DNA from: Bifidobacterium sp.
GTDB lineage: Bacteria > Actinomycetota > Actinomycetes > Actinomycetales > Bifidobacteriaceae
NCBI RefSeq assembly: GCF_022640935.1
Contig: NZ_JALCCV010000021.1
Coordinates: forward strand, 1 to 39,328
Reading direction: 5' to 3'
DNA length: 39,328 bases
The notes below the pieces were generated by a model that searched no databases, was not told where the DNA came from, and worked only from the letters and a program-made list of their open reading frames with translations. Of this stretch, positions 8,511 to 16,365 are shown piece by piece. Positions within the stretch are counted from its first letter, which is position 1; each line of letters opens with the position of its first letter. The position numbers and the translations under genes were made by a program.

Positions 8511-10394
8511 ATGACAGAAGGTTTATTCGGCAGTGCAGCCGCGTCGTCGGTTCCGGTAAGGCACAGGCGTCAAACGGCTGCCCGGTCTTCGACTCTTGAA
8601 CGTCTCATGAGGGCGCGGTGGCGAGTGCTCGCAGTGGCGGCCGTTGTCTTGGCTGCTGTCCTGCACGGGTATATGGCATTGACCGCTGTGGCCCCGTCGT
8701 TCCCATATGACGAGATCACGCTTCTGCAATATGCCAAGTACCTGTCCGGAACCGGGATGTCCATTCCGGTGACGGGTGCGGGATATTTTCCTTCGTGGTC
8801 GTTTGCGCTTGCGCCTATCTGGTGGGTCACTGCGGATCCTGGCATGTTTTATCGCATCGCCATTTGGCTGGGGGTTGTCGTTGCGCTGCTGACCATCTGG
8901 CCGCTTGCCCGTTTGGCCCGGCGTTTCCAGCTTTCCGCCTCGCAATCTGTTCTTGCGGCGGGCTTGGTGATGTGCATGCCGTCCCGCACTGTGCAGGCGG
9001 CCTATGCGCTGAGCGAGAAGTTCCTGATGTTTGTCCTGGCCTGTGCGGCCGTGGCGGCATATAGACTATGGGAGAAAACAACATATGGGCGCATGATGGT
9101 TCTCGCGCTCATGACCGCGCTCACGGTATTCACGCATACCCGGGCTATTGTCGTGCTGCCGGTCACGCTACTCTGGCTGGTGTTCCTGATAAGGCGCAAT
9201 TGGCGGGTAGCTGCAATCGGGATCGCCGCGACCGGCCTGTTTGCCATGGCCGGGTACCGTCTTGCGATGCGGATGAACACCATGCTGTTGGCCAAAGGAT
9301 TTAACCAAGGAACTGGCGTACTCAAGAATTTGCATTCCGCCCCGGGCATCATCGCTAATGCGATGCTCGGGGAGCTCTGGTATCAGGTGGTTTCCAGCTT
9401 GGGCATTGTCATTCTCGGCTCCGTGGCTCTGCTCGTCACCTTGGTCCGGCACTGGAGGCGAGAGAAGGCATTCGGCCCGGAGACATGGGTATTGGGTGTG
9501 TTCGGCGCACAAGTGGTGCTTTCCGTGCTTTCCTGGTCCGCTCATAACCTGCTGTTCGCCCCCGGTCGCGGGCGTCTTGATGCCTGGATCTACGGGCGTT
9601 ATATCGATCCCTTCGCCGCTCTGGTCGTGGCGGTCGGGCTGGCGATGATCATCAAAGGACTGCAAACCTCGCATTTGCTTTCGCTTATCGGCATCGGCCT
9701 GCTGATTGTCGTGCCGACTGTTTTTTGGGTCGCTCCACGCGCTGCGACATGGGGCGTGCTCACCCCTGCGCATGCCCCGGGCATTCTCCCGTGGAGCAGC
9801 GAGCTCCCATTCCCCCAAGCGCAGACACCTGGATGGCTGCTGAACGGGCCACCCGCCCAATACAGCACGTGGAGCTGGCTGACACCGACTTTCGCGAATA
9901 ACACCCGGTTCTGGCTGTTTGCCTCGCTGACCTCGATCGCTTTCTGGCTCCTCATGCTTGTCGCGCGCCGGCACAGGGCGCTGATGGCCGTCGTGCTTGC
10001 GGCCGCCTGCTGCGCCGGTGCCATCCTCTCGCACCCCGCAGTGGAGGCATTCCAGCGCAAGGATGGCGGCGTGCCTCCAGTGGTGTTCACGATGAAGGAA
10101 ATATCCGCCCGATATCATGTCTCGGCATTGTCATTTGACACCCGTTGCCGAACGAATCCGGGGAACTCGGCGTGGGCGCAGAATGTTTTCGCATTCTGGT
10201 TCCAGTCGGATCTCACGCTCGTCGATTCATACGGTGCAATCGATACCGAACTGGTCATCGGCTGCCATGATTTTCCCGCTTCGGCATCGGCAGACGCGCT
10301 GCAAGTCGGTGACGAAAGCTCCATCGGCTACCAGTTGTGGGTGATGCCCGGACGATTGCAGAATGAACTGAAGGCAGCGGGATTGGCCTCTTGA
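8511..10394 (+). CDS. large membrane protein, GT-C glycosyltransferase-like
   Basis: 627-residue protein with about ten to twelve hydrophobic helices and a soluble C-terminal part (from about residue 520). After the first helix comes a short outer loop with PSFPYDEITLLQYAKYLSG; an acidic motif in this place is the usual catalytic site of GT-C enzymes that use polyprenyl-phosphate sugars outside the membrane. Further loops carry SEKFLM and GRYIDP, like ArnT/PMT-type proteins. The ATG at 8511 follows GAGGT at suitable distance; a TTG 36 bases earlier has no ribosome site. The N-terminal ~35 residues are cytoplasmic and basic. The donor is probably made by the GT2 at 6255. Family assignment rests on topology, not on a full motif. 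Confidence 0.6.
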   Translation: MTEGLFGSAAASSVPVRHRRQTAARSSTLERLMRARWRVLAVAAVVLAAVLHGYMALTAVAPSFPYDEITLLQYAKYLSGTGMSIPVTGAGYFPSWSFALAPIWWVTADPGMFYRIAIWLGVVVALLTIWPLARLARRFQLSASQSVLAAGLVMCMPSRTVQAAYALSEKFLMFVLACAAVAAYRLWEKTTYGRMMVLALMTALTVFTHTRAIVVLPVTLLWLVFLIRRNWRVAAIGIAATGLFAMAGYRLAMRMNTMLLAKGFNQGTGVLKNLHSAPGIIANAMLGELWYQVVSSLGIVILGSVALLVTLVRHWRREKAFGPETWVLGVFGAQVVLSVLSWSAHNLLFAPGRGRLDAWIYGRYIDPFAALVVAVGLAMIIKGLQTSHLLSLIGIGLLIVVPTVFWVAPRAATWGVLTPAHAPGILPWSSELPFPQAQTPGWLLNGPPAQYSTWSWLTPTFANNTRFWLFASLTSIAFWLLMLVARRHRALMAVVLAAACCAGAILSHPAVEAFQRKDGGVPPVVFTMKEISARYHVSALSFDTRCRTNPGNSAWAQNVFAFWFQSDLTLVDSYGAIDTELVIGCHDFPASASADALQVGDESSIGYQLWVMPGRLQNELKAAGLAS

Positions 10395-10457
10395 TGGGTT
10401 TGCCGGCTAAACCTGAAGAAGGGGGCAGCGTGATCGCCGAGACAACCCAGAGTCATC

Positions 10458-10484
10458 GGAACCCGTTGAAGATCAACGGGTTCC
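10458..10484. terminator. 12-base-pair hairpin after tRNA-Ser
   Basis: GGAACCCGTTGA (10458-10469) and TCAACGGGTTCC (10473-10484) pair perfectly around a three-base loop. It begins four bases past the CCA end of the tRNA gene and lies between the convergent GT-C gene and the tRNA. There is no T-run on either side, so it would be a stem-only terminator. Confidence 0.55.
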
Positions 10485-10488
10485 CAGC

Positions 10489-10576
10489 TGGCGGAGAATA
10501 CGAGATTCGAACTCGTGAGGCTGTTACACCAACACGCTTTCCAAGCGTGCGCCATAGACCACTAGGCGAATTCTCC
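10489..10576 (-). tRNA. tRNA-Ser (anticodon GGA), CCA encoded
   Basis: Read on the minus strand, the gene starts GGAGAATTCGCCTAGTGG and ends with the acceptor strand ATTCTCC, discriminator G and CCA. The anticodon stem CACGC/GCGTG holds loop TTGGAAA with anticodon GGA, which reads UCC and UCU serine codons. A variable arm follows (longer than in class I tRNAs), as expected for serine. The T-arm is ACGAG-TTCGAAT-CTCGT. Length with CCA is 88 bases. A strong hairpin follows its 3' end. Confidence 0.95.
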
Positions 10577-10820
10577 GGGTGCCCGCCGACTGCCGTATGG
10601 TTGTCAGCACGCAACTTGTAGAGGATACCACGGATAGCGGAATATCGCGAAAGGCTTGGGCGTGGACGGCGCAGGAATCGCGCACAGGCCGCGCAGCGCG
10701 AATCCGGTCAGGGTTGGTGGAAATCCGCGGTGGCGGTCGCGTTTTGGCGCAGCGGCCATTACTATAACAGCAGAGGCAACGCATCAGACACAAGACGCAT
10801 CAGACACGAGGTAGCCAGGC

Positions 10821-12692
10821 ATGCCAAGCATGAAATTCGCCAACATCATGTTGGAAAACAATCCCAGAGCAATCGCCTACCCAGGCATGTACTGCAAGGC
10901 CGACCAGCCGGTTGTTCTCGACGACGAGACCGGGAACTGGACCATGCTGCGCTCCGGTGTCTTCGACTTCACCACGTACTTCAACGCGCTGTCGGTCGCC
11001 AAGCTGCTCACATACACGATCGCCACGGGCTTCTCCCTGCACCTGGAGCTGCGCGGCGCGGCGTGCGAAGTCCAGCAGACGATGGGCGACGCCTTCGCCG
11101 CGCATTCGATTGCTGTCGAAGGGACCGTGCGGCAGATGCCGGCGAGCGAGGCATGGCAGAGTGCCGATCTGCCTATCAGGGTCGAGAGCGGCATGGTGAT
11201 CGTCGGCTTCTCTATCGCCACGCAGGGCCGGGTCGAGATCCGCAACAGCTATTACGGCGTCCAATATGACGGCGAATTGCGCGATGTCGAGCTGATGCTC
11301 TCGACCACGACGTTCAAGAAGGAAAGCTACATCATCAACAATGTGCAGCAGGTCAGGCAACATATCCTCGAATCCGGGGATGAGATCGCCAGGCACTTCC
11401 ATATGGTCGTCATCGACAACGGCCGCACGTTGGACGCACAGGGCCTGAGCGGCGACGGCGTGCGGGTGATCCCCAACGAGAACGTCGGCGGGGCAGGCGG
11501 CTTCACGCGCGGCATGCTGACCGCGATGGAGCAAAGCCCGCAGGCGACGAACGTCCTGCTCATGGACGACGACGTGGCAGTGTCTCCCGAAAGCATCAAG
11601 CGGACATACAACCTGCTGCGCCTGCTCAACGACGACTACAGCGAGTCGATGATCAGCGGCGCGATGCTCAATTACGAAATAGCCGAGGACCAGTGGGAAG
11701 ACATCGGCTACATGACGCCCCAGGGCACTTTCTCGGCGTGCAAGCCGCCGCTGCGCGTGACGAAATTCGAGGATCTCGTCTACAACGAGACCTTCGTTCC
11801 TACGCGGACCATGCGCGAGAACATGTATGCCGCTTGGTGGTACTGCTGCATCCCGATTTCGGTGATCAGGCGCAACGGGCTGCCGCTGCCCGTCTTCGTG
11901 CGTTGCGACGACGCGGAATACGGCATCCGCTGCAAGACGCGTTTCATCACGATGAACGGCCTGTGCATCTGGCACCTGTCCTTCTTCGAGCGTTACAACG
12001 CCGCCGTGGAGCGTTACCAGACGACCAGGAACACCATGATCGCCCAAGCGGTGTGCGATATGGCGCCCGGCTCGGACTTCATGCACGAGCTGAAGAACAA
12101 TGTGCGCCTCGAGCTCAAGAAGTTCGGCTACGAGAACGCAGAGCTGTGCCTCGACGCCTTCGAGGACTTCCTCAAGGGCCCGGAGTTCATCAGCGCGCCC
12201 GGTGTGGCGGAGAAGACATTCATGGCCGCCAACCGCAGCAAAGAGCAGCTGGTCGATTTTGATGCGTTGCAGCGGCAGGCCGATGCGGATCCCGATCTCG
12301 CAGGCTTCGACGTGCACAAGGTCGACCGCCAGCTCATCGACGGCAACAAGCCCCGCACGATCCCGCAGCGCGTCGTCGACCTGATCACGAACAACGGCCA
12401 GCGCTATGTCAAGAGCGAGGGCGAGGGATACGCCGTGATCCCGATGCAGGGGTGGCTGTATCCGGCCGGGGTCATCCGCGGCAAGAAGAAGCTCGTGGTC
12501 ATGGACTGGTACCATCGCACGGGCACCATCCGCGCCAAGGACCCGGATCGATACAAGCAGATCATGAAGCGCTATCAGCGCGATCTGCGATATTATAAGG
12601 CGAATATCGATCGTCTCAAGGCGGAGTACGTCGCTGCCCGTCCCACGCTCACCTCCGTCGGATACTGGAAACGCTACCTGAAGATGGATTGA
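10821..12692 (+). CDS. GlfT2-like galactofuranosyltransferase
   Basis: 623 residues, close to mycobacterial GlfT2 (about 637). The domain order is the same: an N-terminal beta-rich domain (residues 1-150), a GT-A domain, and a helical C-terminus. In the GT-A domain NENVGGAGGFTRGM is near 220, the metal-binding DDD in VLLMDDDVAVSPES near 253, the catalytic pair in FVRCDDAEYGIR near 360, and the histidine in LCIWHLSFFERYN near 382. GlfT2 polymerises galactofuranose from UDP-Galf at the cytoplasmic face. The enzyme is followed by Wzm/Wzt and Glf genes, which supply substrate and export. A GAGGT ribosome site lies eight bases before ATG 10821. Acceptor and linkage are inferred, not shown. Confidence 0.88.
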   Translation: MPSMKFANIMLENNPRAIAYPGMYCKADQPVVLDDETGNWTMLRSGVFDFTTYFNALSVAKLLTYTIATGFSLHLELRGAACEVQQTMGDAFAAHSIAVEGTVRQMPASEAWQSADLPIRVESGMVIVGFSIATQGRVEIRNSYYGVQYDGELRDVELMLSTTTFKKESYIINNVQQVRQHILESGDEIARHFHMVVIDNGRTLDAQGLSGDGVRVIPNENVGGAGGFTRGMLTAMEQSPQATNVLLMDDDVAVSPESIKRTYNLLRLLNDDYSESMISGAMLNYEIAEDQWEDIGYMTPQGTFSACKPPLRVTKFEDLVYNETFVPTRTMRENMYAAWWYCCIPISVIRRNGLPLPVFVRCDDAEYGIRCKTRFITMNGLCIWHLSFFERYNAAVERYQTTRNTMIAQAVCDMAPGSDFMHELKNNVRLELKKFGYENAELCLDAFEDFLKGPEFISAPGVAEKTFMAANRSKEQLVDFDALQRQADADPDLAGFDVHKVDRQLIDGNKPRTIPQRVVDLITNNGQRYVKSEGEGYAVIPMQGWLYPAGVIRGKKKLVVMDWYHRTGTIRAKDPDRYKQIMKRYQRDLRYYKANIDRLKAEYVAARPTLTSVGYWKRYLKMD

Positions 12693-12693
12693 G

Positions 12694-12721
12694 CCCCCCG
12701 GCTCCGGAACCGGGTCCGGGG
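12694..12721. terminator. imperfect GC-rich hairpin after the GlfT2 gene
   Basis: CCCCGGCTCCGG and CCGGGTCCGGGG pair with two central mismatches around a two-base loop, directly after the stop codon. It may reduce read-through into the exporter genes. No T-run is present. Confidence 0.35.
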
Positions 12722-12840
12722 CTGGGCCCGAAGTCGGACTCAACCTGGCGCGCGGCGGCTGGCGAAAGGGGTGTGCCGAAGTTCGGCAGCTTTCGCACCG
12801 CGTTGCCGCCCGGGTCAGCCCACTGATAGGATTGCAAACC

Positions 12841-13677
12841 GTGAACCAACTGGTAAAGAGGATCAAGGCGCGCTACGGCTACGCTTGGACCGTGCTGCGC
12901 GGCCTAGTGAAAACCGATTTCAAGCTGCGTTACCAAGGATCCTTCCTCGGCGTCGCGTGGTCGGTGCTCAAGCCGCTGATGCTGTTCTGCGTCATGTACC
13001 TCGTGTTCGCCAAGTTCCTGCGCATGTCCGACGGCACATCGACCTACCCTGTCGTGCTGCTGCTGGGCATCAGCTCGTGGCAGTTCGTGACGGAATCCAC
13101 GAACGTGGGCCTGCGCTCGGTGGTCGACCGGGGCGATCTGCTGCGCAAGATCCATTTCCCGAACTATATCGTCGTGGTTTCGGCGACCGTCGGCGCGCTG
13201 ATCAGCTTCGCCATCAATCTTCTGGTCGTGCTGGCGTTCGCTCTCATATCGCGCGTCAGCTTCACGTGGCGTGTGCTGTGGCTGCCGCTGAACATCGCCG
13301 AATTGTATGCGGTCACACTGGCGTTGACGCTGCTCATGGCGACGATGTACGTGTATTTCCGCGACATCGCGCAGATCTGGGAAGTCCTGCAGCAGTTGAT
13401 CTTCTACGCCATGCCGATCATCTACCCGCTGAAGTACGTCACCGATCGCGGCGGCACGCTCGCTACCCTTGCTCGGCTGGAGCTGCTCAATCCCTTCGCG
13501 CAGATCATCCAGGATATCCGGCATAATTTCATCGCTCCGGACACCCAGCCGACGATATGGAACCAATTCGACAGTTGGGGCGTCATGCTCATTCCGCTGG
13601 CGATCACGGCCGTGCTGCTGTGGCTGAGCATCGCGTTGTTCAGGCGCAACAGCCGCAAATTCGCGGAGGTGATGTGA
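12841..13677 (+). CDS. wzm: ABC-2 type polysaccharide exporter, permease
   Basis: 278-residue membrane protein of the Wzm/RfbA-permease kind. The cytoplasmic N-terminus carries LVKTDFKLRYQGSFLGVAWS, the amphipathic gate region conserved in O-antigen exporters. About six helices follow, with YVYFRDIAQIWEVLQQLIFY near residue 180. Paired with the ATPase encoded next, it moves lipid-linked polysaccharide made in the cytoplasm across the membrane. GTG 12841 is preferred over TTG 12832 because AGGA at 12828-12831 is then nine bases away. Its stop overlaps the ATPase start (TGATG). Confidence 0.9.
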   Translation: MNQLVKRIKARYGYAWTVLRGLVKTDFKLRYQGSFLGVAWSVLKPLMLFCVMYLVFAKFLRMSDGTSTYPVVLLLGISSWQFVTESTNVGLRSVVDRGDLLRKIHFPNYIVVVSATVGALISFAINLLVVLAFALISRVSFTWRVLWLPLNIAELYAVTLALTLLMATMYVYFRDIAQIWEVLQQLIFYAMPIIYPLKYVTDRGGTLATLARLELLNPFAQIIQDIRHNFIAPDTQPTIWNQFDSWGVMLIPLAITAVLLWLSIALFRRNSRKFAEVM

Positions 13678-15035
13678 TGATGGGCTCGAGCGACACGCCA
13701 TATGCGCAGGATTTGGAGAATGCCCGGAAACTGCGGTATCCCAATGAGGATCGCTCTTCGGCTCTGCCCGATGTCAGGCAGATGCCGATTGTTCTTTCGG
13801 TCGATCATGTGTCGAAATCCTTCAGGCTGCCCACGGAGCAGGCGACGGGCCTGAAACAGGCCGTGATCAACTGGACCAAGGGCATCAAGGGCTTCCGTAA
13901 GCTCGACGTGCTCAAAGACATCAGCTTCGAGGTGCATCAAGGCGAGTTCTTCGGCATCGTGGGACGCAATGGCGGGGGCAAATCGACCTTGCTGAAGCTG
14001 ATTTCGCGGATCTACTACCCGGAAACCGGCCGCATCAGCGTCGCCGGCAAACTCGTGCCCTTCATCGAACTGGGAGTAGGCTTCAACCCCGAGCTGACCG
14101 GACGCGAGAACGTCTATCTCAACGGCGCGTTGCTCGGGTTCACCCACGAGCAGGTCGACGACATGTACGACGACATCGTGGATTTCGCCGAGCTGCAGGA
14201 TTTCATGGATCAGAAGCTGAAGAACTACTCCTCAGGCATGCAGGTGCGGCTCGCGTTTTCGGTGGCCATCAAGGCGCAGGGCGACATCCTCGTGCTGGAC
14301 GAGGTGCTCGCCGTGGGAGACGAGGCATTCCAACGAAAATGCGACGATTTCTTCACCGAAATCAAAAAGGACCCGACCAAGACGGTCATCCTCGTCACGC
14401 ATGACATGAATTCCGTGAAGAAATACTGTTCGCGCGCGATGATGATCTCCGACGGCGTGGTCGAGGCGGTGGGCGACCCGGAAACCGTGTCGCAGCAGTA
14501 TACGCTGGCGAATCTGGCCGCGCAGCAGGCGGCGGAAAGGCAGCGACAGGAGTCTCGTGGCGGCTACCCGAACGGTTTGAACGAACGGTGTCCGGTGCTG
14601 CGCACGGTCGCGGTGTCCCCACAGGTGTGCTCCGGCGAGGAGCCGTTCGTCTTCGACGTCGAGTACCAGTATGACCAGCCGGGCGATTTTTATCTGGCCA
14701 TCGCGCTGCATGACACGCGCCGCGGCGGGGTCACGTATGACACTGGTTCCAAGGATTTCAAGGTGAAGCAGCATGGCCATCACACGGTCCGTTTCAGTCT
14801 GCCGCTCGAAGCGTTCAACAACGGCGAATTCAGGCTGATCACGTCTCTGCGCACGCCGACTCCGGGCAATCCGAACGCCACCGATGCCGTAGGCGTCGCG
14901 CTGGATGAGAATTCCTGCAGCTTCGCGATCCGCAACGCCAGGAACCGCGACTACGCATTGCTCAACGACCGTGCTCTTACCATAATGTCGTCTGACGATG
15001 CGCTGGTGGAGAAGGTTCCCTCCACGGCGGGCTAG
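13677..15035 (+). CDS. wzt: ABC-2 type polysaccharide exporter, ATPase with C-terminal glycan-recognition domain
   Basis: 452 residues in two parts. The ATPase has Walker A GRNGGGKST near residue 100, signature YSSGMQVRLAFSV near 185, Walker B DILVLDEVLAVGDE near 205, and the switch histidine in VTHDM. From about residue 300 a beta-rich domain (CPVLRTVAVSPQVCSGEEPF to FNNGEFRLITSLRTP) matches the Wzt C-terminal domain, which in O-antigen systems recognises the capped end of the finished chain. This implies that chain length is set by capping rather than by Wzz. GGAGG at 13665-13669 serves ATG 13677, with a second ATG three bases on. The start overlaps the permease stop. Confidence 0.92.
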   Translation: MMGSSDTPYAQDLENARKLRYPNEDRSSALPDVRQMPIVLSVDHVSKSFRLPTEQATGLKQAVINWTKGIKGFRKLDVLKDISFEVHQGEFFGIVGRNGGGKSTLLKLISRIYYPETGRISVAGKLVPFIELGVGFNPELTGRENVYLNGALLGFTHEQVDDMYDDIVDFAELQDFMDQKLKNYSSGMQVRLAFSVAIKAQGDILVLDEVLAVGDEAFQRKCDDFFTEIKKDPTKTVILVTHDMNSVKKYCSRAMMISDGVVEAVGDPETVSQQYTLANLAAQQAAERQRQESRGGYPNGLNERCPVLRTVAVSPQVCSGEEPFVFDVEYQYDQPGDFYLAIALHDTRRGGVTYDTGSKDFKVKQHGHHTVRFSLPLEAFNNGEFRLITSLRTPTPGNPNATDAVGVALDENSCSFAIRNARNRDYALLNDRALTIMSSDDALVEKVPSTAG

Positions 15036-15123
15036 TCAGGCGCGCGGAGCCGCATCGCAACACAAGCCGCAGCGCGGCAATGCAACACGACAACAGGCAA
15101 ATCAAATGAAGAAAGAGGTTGAC

Positions 15124-16302
15124 ATGGCGAATGGCGAGGGCACGAAGCCCGATCTGGTGGTGGTTGGCGCCGGGTTGTTCGGGCTGACGGTGGCGCAGCA
15201 GGCGGCCGAACGCGCAGGGGCGCGCGTGGAGATCATCGATGTGCGCCCGCATATCGGCGGCAACGCCTACTCGCGCATGGACGAGGAGACCGGCGCGGAG
15301 ATCCACCAATACGGCGCGCATCTGTTCCATACATCCAATGAACGGGTGTGGGAATATGTGAATCGCTTCACCTCATTCACGAATTACGTGCACCGCGTGT
15401 ACTCGACGCATGCCGGCGAGGTATATCCGCTGCCGGTGAATCTGGGCACGATCAACCAGTTCTTCCATGCGCACTACACGCCGGCCGAGGCGCAGGCGCT
15501 TGTCGCGCAGCAGGCAGGGGAGCTTGCAGGCACGGAGGCGAAGAACCTCAACGACAAGGGCATCCAACTGGTGGGCCGGCCGCTCTACGAGGCATTCTTC
15601 AAGTACTACACGGGCAAGCAGTGGCAGACTGATCCGGCGGATCTGCCGGCCAGCATCATCAACCGACTGCCGGTGCGTTTCAACTACGACAACCGTTACT
15701 TCAAGGACACTTACGAAGGCCTGCCGACCGACGGCTACACGGCGTGGATGGAGCGCATGATCGACGATCCGAAGATCCATGTGACTTTGGGCGTCGACTT
15801 CTTCGACGAGAGCCAGCCGCTGAACAAGGCCGCGCTCGTAGGCACGGTGCCGATCATCTATACGGGCCCGGTCGACCGCTACTTCGACTATGCGCTCGGG
15901 GAGCTCAAATGGCGCACGGTGGACTTCGAAGAGGTCCGTTACGACGAGGGCGACCACTATGGCTGCCCGGTCATGAACTACCCGGACGCGGACGTGAAGT
16001 TCACGCGCGCGATCGAGTTCAAGAACTTCAATCCCGAGCGCCGCGACAGGCAGAACCCCAACAAGACGGTCGTGTGGCGCGAATACAGCCGTTCGGCCGG
16101 CCGCGACGACGAGCCGTATTACCCGGTCAATACGCAGGACGATCGCTCCCTGTACCAGCAGTACAAGCAGCTGGAGGACAAGGAGCCGGGCGTCCTGTTC
16201 GGCGGCAGGCTCGGCACATACGCGTATTACGACATGCACCAGGTCATCAACAGCGCCTTGGTCGCCTACGACAAGCGCATTCACCCGATCCTATCGAAGT
16301 GA
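15124..16302 (+). CDS. glf: UDP-galactopyranose mutase
   Basis: 392-residue flavoprotein. The FAD-binding motif VVVGAGLFGLTVAQQ is near residue 13, followed by GGNAYSRMDEETGAEIHQYG and AHLFHTSNERVWEYV. YTGKQWQTDPADLP (near 165) and VWREYSRSAGRDDEPYYPV (near 315) are conserved active-site segments, and the C-terminal RLGTYAYYDMHQVI closes the FAD site. It interconverts UDP-galactopyranose and UDP-galactofuranose, the donor for the neighbouring GlfT2-like enzymes. AGAGG lies five to six bases before ATG 15124; an ATG at 15106 has weaker support. The 88-base gap after wzt has no evident terminator, so it is probably in the same operon. Confidence 0.97.
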   Translation: MANGEGTKPDLVVVGAGLFGLTVAQQAAERAGARVEIIDVRPHIGGNAYSRMDEETGAEIHQYGAHLFHTSNERVWEYVNRFTSFTNYVHRVYSTHAGEVYPLPVNLGTINQFFHAHYTPAEAQALVAQQAGELAGTEAKNLNDKGIQLVGRPLYEAFFKYYTGKQWQTDPADLPASIINRLPVRFNYDNRYFKDTYEGLPTDGYTAWMERMIDDPKIHVTLGVDFFDESQPLNKAALVGTVPIIYTGPVDRYFDYALGELKWRTVDFEEVRYDEGDHYGCPVMNYPDADVKFTRAIEFKNFNPERRDRQNPNKTVVWREYSRSAGRDDEPYYPVNTQDDRSLYQQYKQLEDKEPGVLFGGRLGTYAYYDMHQVINSALVAYDKRIHPILSK

Positions 16303-16311
16303 TTCCGCAGA

Positions 16312-16352
16312 TGGCTCACACGTTGTGATTCCTATGGAACAAGTGTGAGCCA
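16312..16352. terminator. bidirectional hairpin between convergent glf and glycosyltransferase genes
   Basis: TGGCTCACAC (16312-16321) and GTGTGAGCCA (16343-16352) pair perfectly around a 21-base loop. It sits ten bases past the glf stop and fourteen bases from the stop of the opposite gene, which suits a shared terminator. Confidence 0.6.
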
Positions 16353-16365
16353 ACTCCCGCTGGCG

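Noticed and set aside
10458..10576. tRNA-Ser as an integration site
   Set aside because: No integrase gene and no second copy of the tRNA 3' end was found in the window.
10800..12866. 688-residue open frame on the minus strand across the GlfT2 gene
   Set aside because: It mirrors the real gene: GC-rich codon bias leaves the opposite strand open. The product is a His/Val/Arg/Asp-rich string without any family motif.
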